DNA of 64,000 nt from Sphingobacterium populi (lineage in GTDB: Bacteria > Bacteroidota > Bacteroidia > Sphingobacteriales > Sphingobacteriaceae): contig NZ_LQXS01000002.1 in assembly GCF_001586775.1 (NCBI RefSeq), positions 496,001 to 560,000 on the forward strand, in the 5' to 3' direction. Positions 60,829-64,000 of the stretch are shown in pieces. Below the pieces are notes generated by a model. That model had not been told where the DNA came from and ran no database searches. It saw only the letters and a list, made by a program, of their open reading frames with translations. Both the position numbers and the translations under genes were made by a program. Each line of letters opens with the position of its first letter. Position 1 is the first letter of the stretch.

Positions 60829-62880
60829 TTATCCTTCAGTTACTCGTTTATTACTAATGATTTCAAAATACTGCTCCGGATCTTTAGGTGCGCGCCGGAG
60901 TTGGCGTTCAAGTTCGCGTGTATCTTCCATACGCAAATCCATCATACGATCCAGTAAGGAATAGATGCGCGACAGCGATGTACTCAAGGTATTACAATCC
61001 AGATTCTGCTGCAAAGTGGTTAGCAAATAGGGTATGAGTTCGTCATGATACGTATTATACAAACGCTCTTTCACGCGCTCTTCCATATACGTGTAGGTGT
61101 AAGCATTCCAGATGCTCCGTGTGTACTCTTCGTCTATTTGATCTAGGCGCTGCTGCAATTGGCCTAATGTAGCATGCAGACCGCCGTAGGCTTGATAACA
61201 GGACAATAAACTGTCTATAGCTATTAAACGATCTTGGACGGATAACAAGCTATAGGAGCGGAATGTGGAATCGAGCTGAAGATGGACGGCTTCGCTGAAC
61301 CGACGATGTAAAGGCGTGAACGGTTGAGCTGTTTCCTGCTCAGAAAACGCGTGCATCACCGAATCGCGCAAATCAATAAGTTGTTGCTCCTTGCTGGTAA
61401 GTTCACCTTGCGCCAGGACTTGCTGCACAAATTTTCCTGATTGCTGTACCACACGTTGGACATCGTTAAAGATGGCGGTCAAGTGACGGTTGATAGCAGC
61501 TACTTCATAATTCTCCAGCGCTGGTGGAAAGTTGTACAAAGCTATTTTGGTCGTGTCCCTATGCTCATAAGAAATACTGTCTGGATAGCTTAATGCTAAT
61601 TTTTTGCGATTTAGAATCGCGTGGTGATCTACATATTCTGCAGCTTCATCGACCAAGAAAGCGAGTGGTGGCGCCAGAGCGGCCAATCGAGATTCATAAA
61701 TACCGAACGCAGCAAAGCTACGTGCCAATTCTTCTTGAGAGAAGCGGCCGGTTTGCACGGCAGGATTATCCAAAAACTGATTGATAATCAGGCGCGTTTC
61801 GCGCAGTAATTTTTCGTTAGCTAAATTGAGACGTTTTTCTTCATCAGAGAATGGAAATTTGCGGATTTTGATGCGTATTGGGGGGATCAATGTACTGCCA
61901 GCAACACGTTGCCACACGTTTTTGCCTCGATAAGATGCCGGATTTGCCAATACGCGTTCCATAAACTGATTGCTACGACTGAGTAGTATTTGCAAATTGC
62001 CATCTGTAAATACGCCACTTAGCGCAGTGGTATCCATTAATAACTCCGTGTATTCCAAAGCACGGAAGTAGGTTGAAGTAACAGGCAACCGGGTAAGCAA
62101 TCCTTGTCCGCTACGCACTAGCGTATCGAAGCCGATGTGGCTTATTTCATAACGTTGACGCTCTAACTCATAATAGTGCTTACTGAAAAAGCCATGGTCG
62201 TAACGACGAATTTCTATTATATCCGCTATACTATCTTGAATATGGGTAAAACGCCAGTCGCCATGCGGAAATCCTTCCTGATCGAACTGCCCTTCGATGC
62301 GCAAATTTGGGGCGGAGCCGCGCAAAGCGCCTTGTGGCTGCCCCATTTCGTAAGAAAATTGAGCATAATAAGTCGTGTCTGCCGCGTACGAATCCACTAA
62401 GTTACGATCAATCAACTCGTATTGTCCGTTGACGATGCCAGATTTGAATGTGGTTTTGATCAACGATTCTTGTCCATTCACGTCGTAGACCACTCTTGCG
62501 TCTAATGCTTGCGGATTGCCAGATACAGTAAAATCCCGCGATACGAATCGCCAAGGACCGTTTTTTATATTTCCAGAAAAGGGCCCGTCTAATACAAAAC
62601 CATGAATGGTATCGCTATCCTGATAATGTTCTATAAATTGCTGAAAGCGAAAGTTGCCATTCTTTACTGTGTCGTCGGCCACCATTGTATAGTCATAGAT
62701 CGCTGTTCCAGTTACCGAGTCGAGTAGTCTGTATCGGCCTTCATATCGCTGTGTAGGCTCCTGTGCATGCAGCACAGAAGTACTTAGAAGCAAAATACAT
62801 GTAAAACAGAAGGATAAGGTGACGAATTGATGAATGAGGTATTGCGAAAGAAAAAATCTATAGATATGCCTATAAATCAT
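60829..62880 (-). CDS. Large secreted protein with MORN-like N-terminus and helical C-terminus
   Basis: 683 residues. A signal peptide ends at VLHAQ. The N-terminal ~250 residues hold glycine/aromatic strand repeats like MORN/YwqK-type repeats (FSGNIKNGPWRFVSRDF, INGQYELIDRN-like, FPHGDWRFTHIQ). The rest is a long alpha-helical region with many charged residues and no recognised motif (for example ALSYPDSISYEHRDTTKIALY, RLDQIDEEYTRSIW). It is the first gene of a minus-strand cluster with the DUF2490 and MORN genes. I do not know the family. Confidence 0.65.
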   Translation of the reverse strand: MIYRHIYRFFLSQYLIHQFVTLSFCFTCILLLSTSVLHAQEPTQRYEGRYRLLDSVTGTAIYDYTMVADDTVKNGNFRFQQFIEHYQDSDTIHGFVLDGPFSGNIKNGPWRFVSRDFTVSGNPQALDARVVYDVNGQESLIKTTFKSGIVNGQYELIDRNLVDSYAADTTYYAQFSYEMGQPQGALRGSAPNLRIEGQFDQEGFPHGDWRFTHIQDSIADIIEIRRYDHGFFSKHYYELERQRYEISHIGFDTLVRSGQGLLTRLPVTSTYFRALEYTELLMDTTALSGVFTDGNLQILLSRSNQFMERVLANPASYRGKNVWQRVAGSTLIPPIRIKIRKFPFSDEEKRLNLANEKLLRETRLIINQFLDNPAVQTGRFSQEELARSFAAFGIYESRLAALAPPLAFLVDEAAEYVDHHAILNRKKLALSYPDSISYEHRDTTKIALYNFPPALENYEVAAINRHLTAIFNDVQRVVQQSGKFVQQVLAQGELTSKEQQLIDLRDSVMHAFSEQETAQPFTPLHRRFSEAVHLQLDSTFRSYSLLSVQDRLIAIDSLLSCYQAYGGLHATLGQLQQRLDQIDEEYTRSIWNAYTYTYMEERVKERLYNTYHDELIPYLLTTLQQNLDCNTLSTSLSRIYSLLDRMMDLRMEDTRELERQLRRAPKDPEQYFEIISNKRVTEG

Positions 62881-63014
62881 TAGTTGTTCGTGTTTAGAAA
62901 TTAAGTACAGTGCGAAAGACAGGTAGCGTGTCTTTAAAATTATCCAATTCGATAAAAATACAAATTTTTATGTAATCAGCAACTTATTCGTTCACACGTA
63001 GCGCTAAGTAGGTG

Positions 63015-63818
63015 CTACACCACTTTTCTATGACGAATGATTTTGGCGAGCATAAGAGGAAAAAATCGCTTTAGATAAGCTCCCATTACTTCCTGGCCTC
63101 CAATAAAAGCTTGGTTTTTTCTATTTGCTATGGCTACAAGCATTTTTTTTGCACATTTTTCTACAGCGACACCTTTACTCGTAGCGTCATCCATTGTACC
63201 TTGTGGTGTGCCATCACCGGTCAATGCGTTGATAGAAATATTAGTTTGCACGTAACCCGGACAGATAATTGTGATTAGAATATTCTTGGAATACATTTCG
63301 GCTCGTAATGCATCAAAGAATCCGTGCAATGCATGCTTGGCAGCTGCATAACTGCTGCGCATCGGCGCAGCAAAAGCGCCCATTAAACTGGATACAACGA
63401 CGATATGACCACTTTCCGCAGTTATCATATGCGGTAATATGGCCTTAGTAAGTGCTACGGTTCCAAAAAAGTTAATATTCATCAGGCGCATATCCACATC
63501 CAAGCTTGTTTCAATGGCTAAAGAGCGTTGGGATATTCCTGCGTTATTAATCATGATATCCACTTTTCCAAATGCGCGCGTAGCTTGCGCTACAGCATCT
63601 GGGAGTGTTGCAGTATCTTCCAGATCCAACGGTAATATCACGTACCGATCTGCATCAAGTTTGGCATTTTGTGCGACCTCGTTTAGTTCTTTTTCTTTTC
63701 TAGACGACAGGATGATGTTTGCTGTGGTTTTAGATGCTAATTCATATACTAGCGCTTCACCTATGCCAGACGAAGCGCCTGTTATCCAGATCACTTTATT
63801 ATCGAAGTACTTTTTCAT
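63015..63818 (-). CDS. Short-chain dehydrogenase/reductase
   Basis: A 267-residue classical SDR. TGASSGIGEALVYELA (Gly motif), the NNAGISQR segment, the catalytic Ser, Tyr and Lys (VVSSLMGAFAAPMRSSYAAAKHAL) and ICPGYVQTNI are all present. It uses NAD(P)H on an unknown carbonyl or alcohol. The basic C-terminus KRFFPLMLAKIIRHRKVV may touch membranes. It lies downstream of, and on the same strand as, the FAD-dependent oxidoreductase at the right edge. Confidence 0.9.
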   Translation of the reverse strand: MKKYFDNKVIWITGASSGIGEALVYELASKTTANIILSSRKEKELNEVAQNAKLDADRYVILPLDLEDTATLPDAVAQATRAFGKVDIMINNAGISQRSLAIETSLDVDMRLMNINFFGTVALTKAILPHMITAESGHIVVVSSLMGAFAAPMRSSYAAAKHALHGFFDALRAEMYSKNILITIICPGYVQTNISINALTGDGTPQGTMDDATSKGVAVEKCAKKMLVAIANRKNQAFIGGQEVMGAYLKRFFPLMLAKIIRHRKVV

Positions 63819-63881
63819 TGCTGTCTTGTTTTAGATATGCTACGACTCGTGTTTTTGTATTTGATGAGTTAATGAGCTTTT

Positions 63882-64000
63882 TTAAAGCCTTGCAATGTAC
63901 TGCCCGGCCTTCATTCCCGAGAAAATGCAACCGCCGAGAAAGGTGCCTTCCAAAGCTCGGTATCCATGCATGCCGCCACCGCCGAAGCCCGCTGCTTCGC
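63882..64000 (-). CDS. C-terminal fragment of an FAD-dependent oxidoreductase
   Basis: Only the last 39 codons are in the window, with stop at 63882-63884. The tail GFGGGGMHGYRALEGTFLGG then SGMKAGQYIARL is the C-terminal flavin-binding strand and helix of KsdD/fumarate-reductase-type FAD-dependent dehydrogenases. The protein extends to the right beyond the window. The substrate is unknown. Confidence 0.7.
   Translation of the reverse strand, partial: EAAGFGGGGMHGYRALEGTFLGGCIFSGMKAGQYIARL

Overview
The window reads as a chromosomal segment of a Bacteroidota bacterium, most likely family Sphingobacteriaceae (Sphingobacterium/Pedobacter-like). The evidence is indirect: tRNA genes without encoded CCA, candidate promoters of the Bacteroidota type (TTG, about 20 nt, TAnnTTTG), long-form HisG, a GH76 mannanase, PorT- and DUF2490-type outer-membrane proteins, an NrtR-like regulator next to pfkA, and the gene style overall. 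It is mostly housekeeping DNA. The only mobile DNA is a decayed IS3-family element near 54.6-55.3 kb. I saw no CRISPR array, prophage or plasmid functions.

Layout. 0-6 kb: the tail of a CBM9-like protein, a small DMT transporter, a frameshifted xerC-like recombinase, hpf, tRNA-Val, and two identical tRNA-Phe genes bracketing an internally deleted DUF1572 gene and two GNAT acetyltransferases. 5.8-15.3 kb: mnmA, hisGD with a histidine-rich leader peptide, a PfkB sugar kinase, an acetyltransferase, pepD, nitroreductase, patatin, an alpha/beta hydrolase and tRNA-Arg. 15.4-23.8 kb: metY-hom with a long leader hairpin, pckA-fbp (gluconeogenesis), a PorT-like protein and an amino-acid permease. 23.9-33.3 kb: DEAD-box helicase, two small proteins, tRNA-His, a tetR-tolC-mfp-RND efflux operon and the NrtR-like regulator. 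33.4-36.4 kb: pfkA, a BadF-type kinase and gapA (glycolysis). 36.5-44.1 kb: a D15-type outer-membrane protein, two near-identical candidate small-RNA units, a baeRF-family protein, two small envelope proteins, and a phytochrome-like histidine kinase divergent from a LuxR-type response regulator. 44.2-54.3 kb: an acyl-CoA dehydrogenase, the thiamine operon thiS-C-E'-E-G-H-F under a TPP riboswitch, a 7TM-HD phosphohydrolase and tRNA-Ser. 54.6-64 kb: the IS3 remnant, a DinB protein, GH76 mannanase, and a cluster of envelope proteins (lipoprotein, MORN, DUF2490, a large secreted protein), then an SDR and the tail of an FAD-dependent oxidoreductase.

Two things stand out. First, five otherwise conserved genes (xerC-like, mnmA, hisD, alpha/beta hydrolase, histidine kinase) each carry one or two single-base frame breaks, several of them in homopolymers. 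Essential-type genes broken this often point to residual sequencing or assembly errors more than to true pseudogenes. Second, the most interesting unexplained structure is non-coding: a His-leader upstream of hisGD, a start-codon-sequestering stem below the TPP riboswitch, a roughly 70-nt hairpin leader before metY, and a duplicated promoter-hairpin-terminator unit at 37.9 and 38.3 kb.
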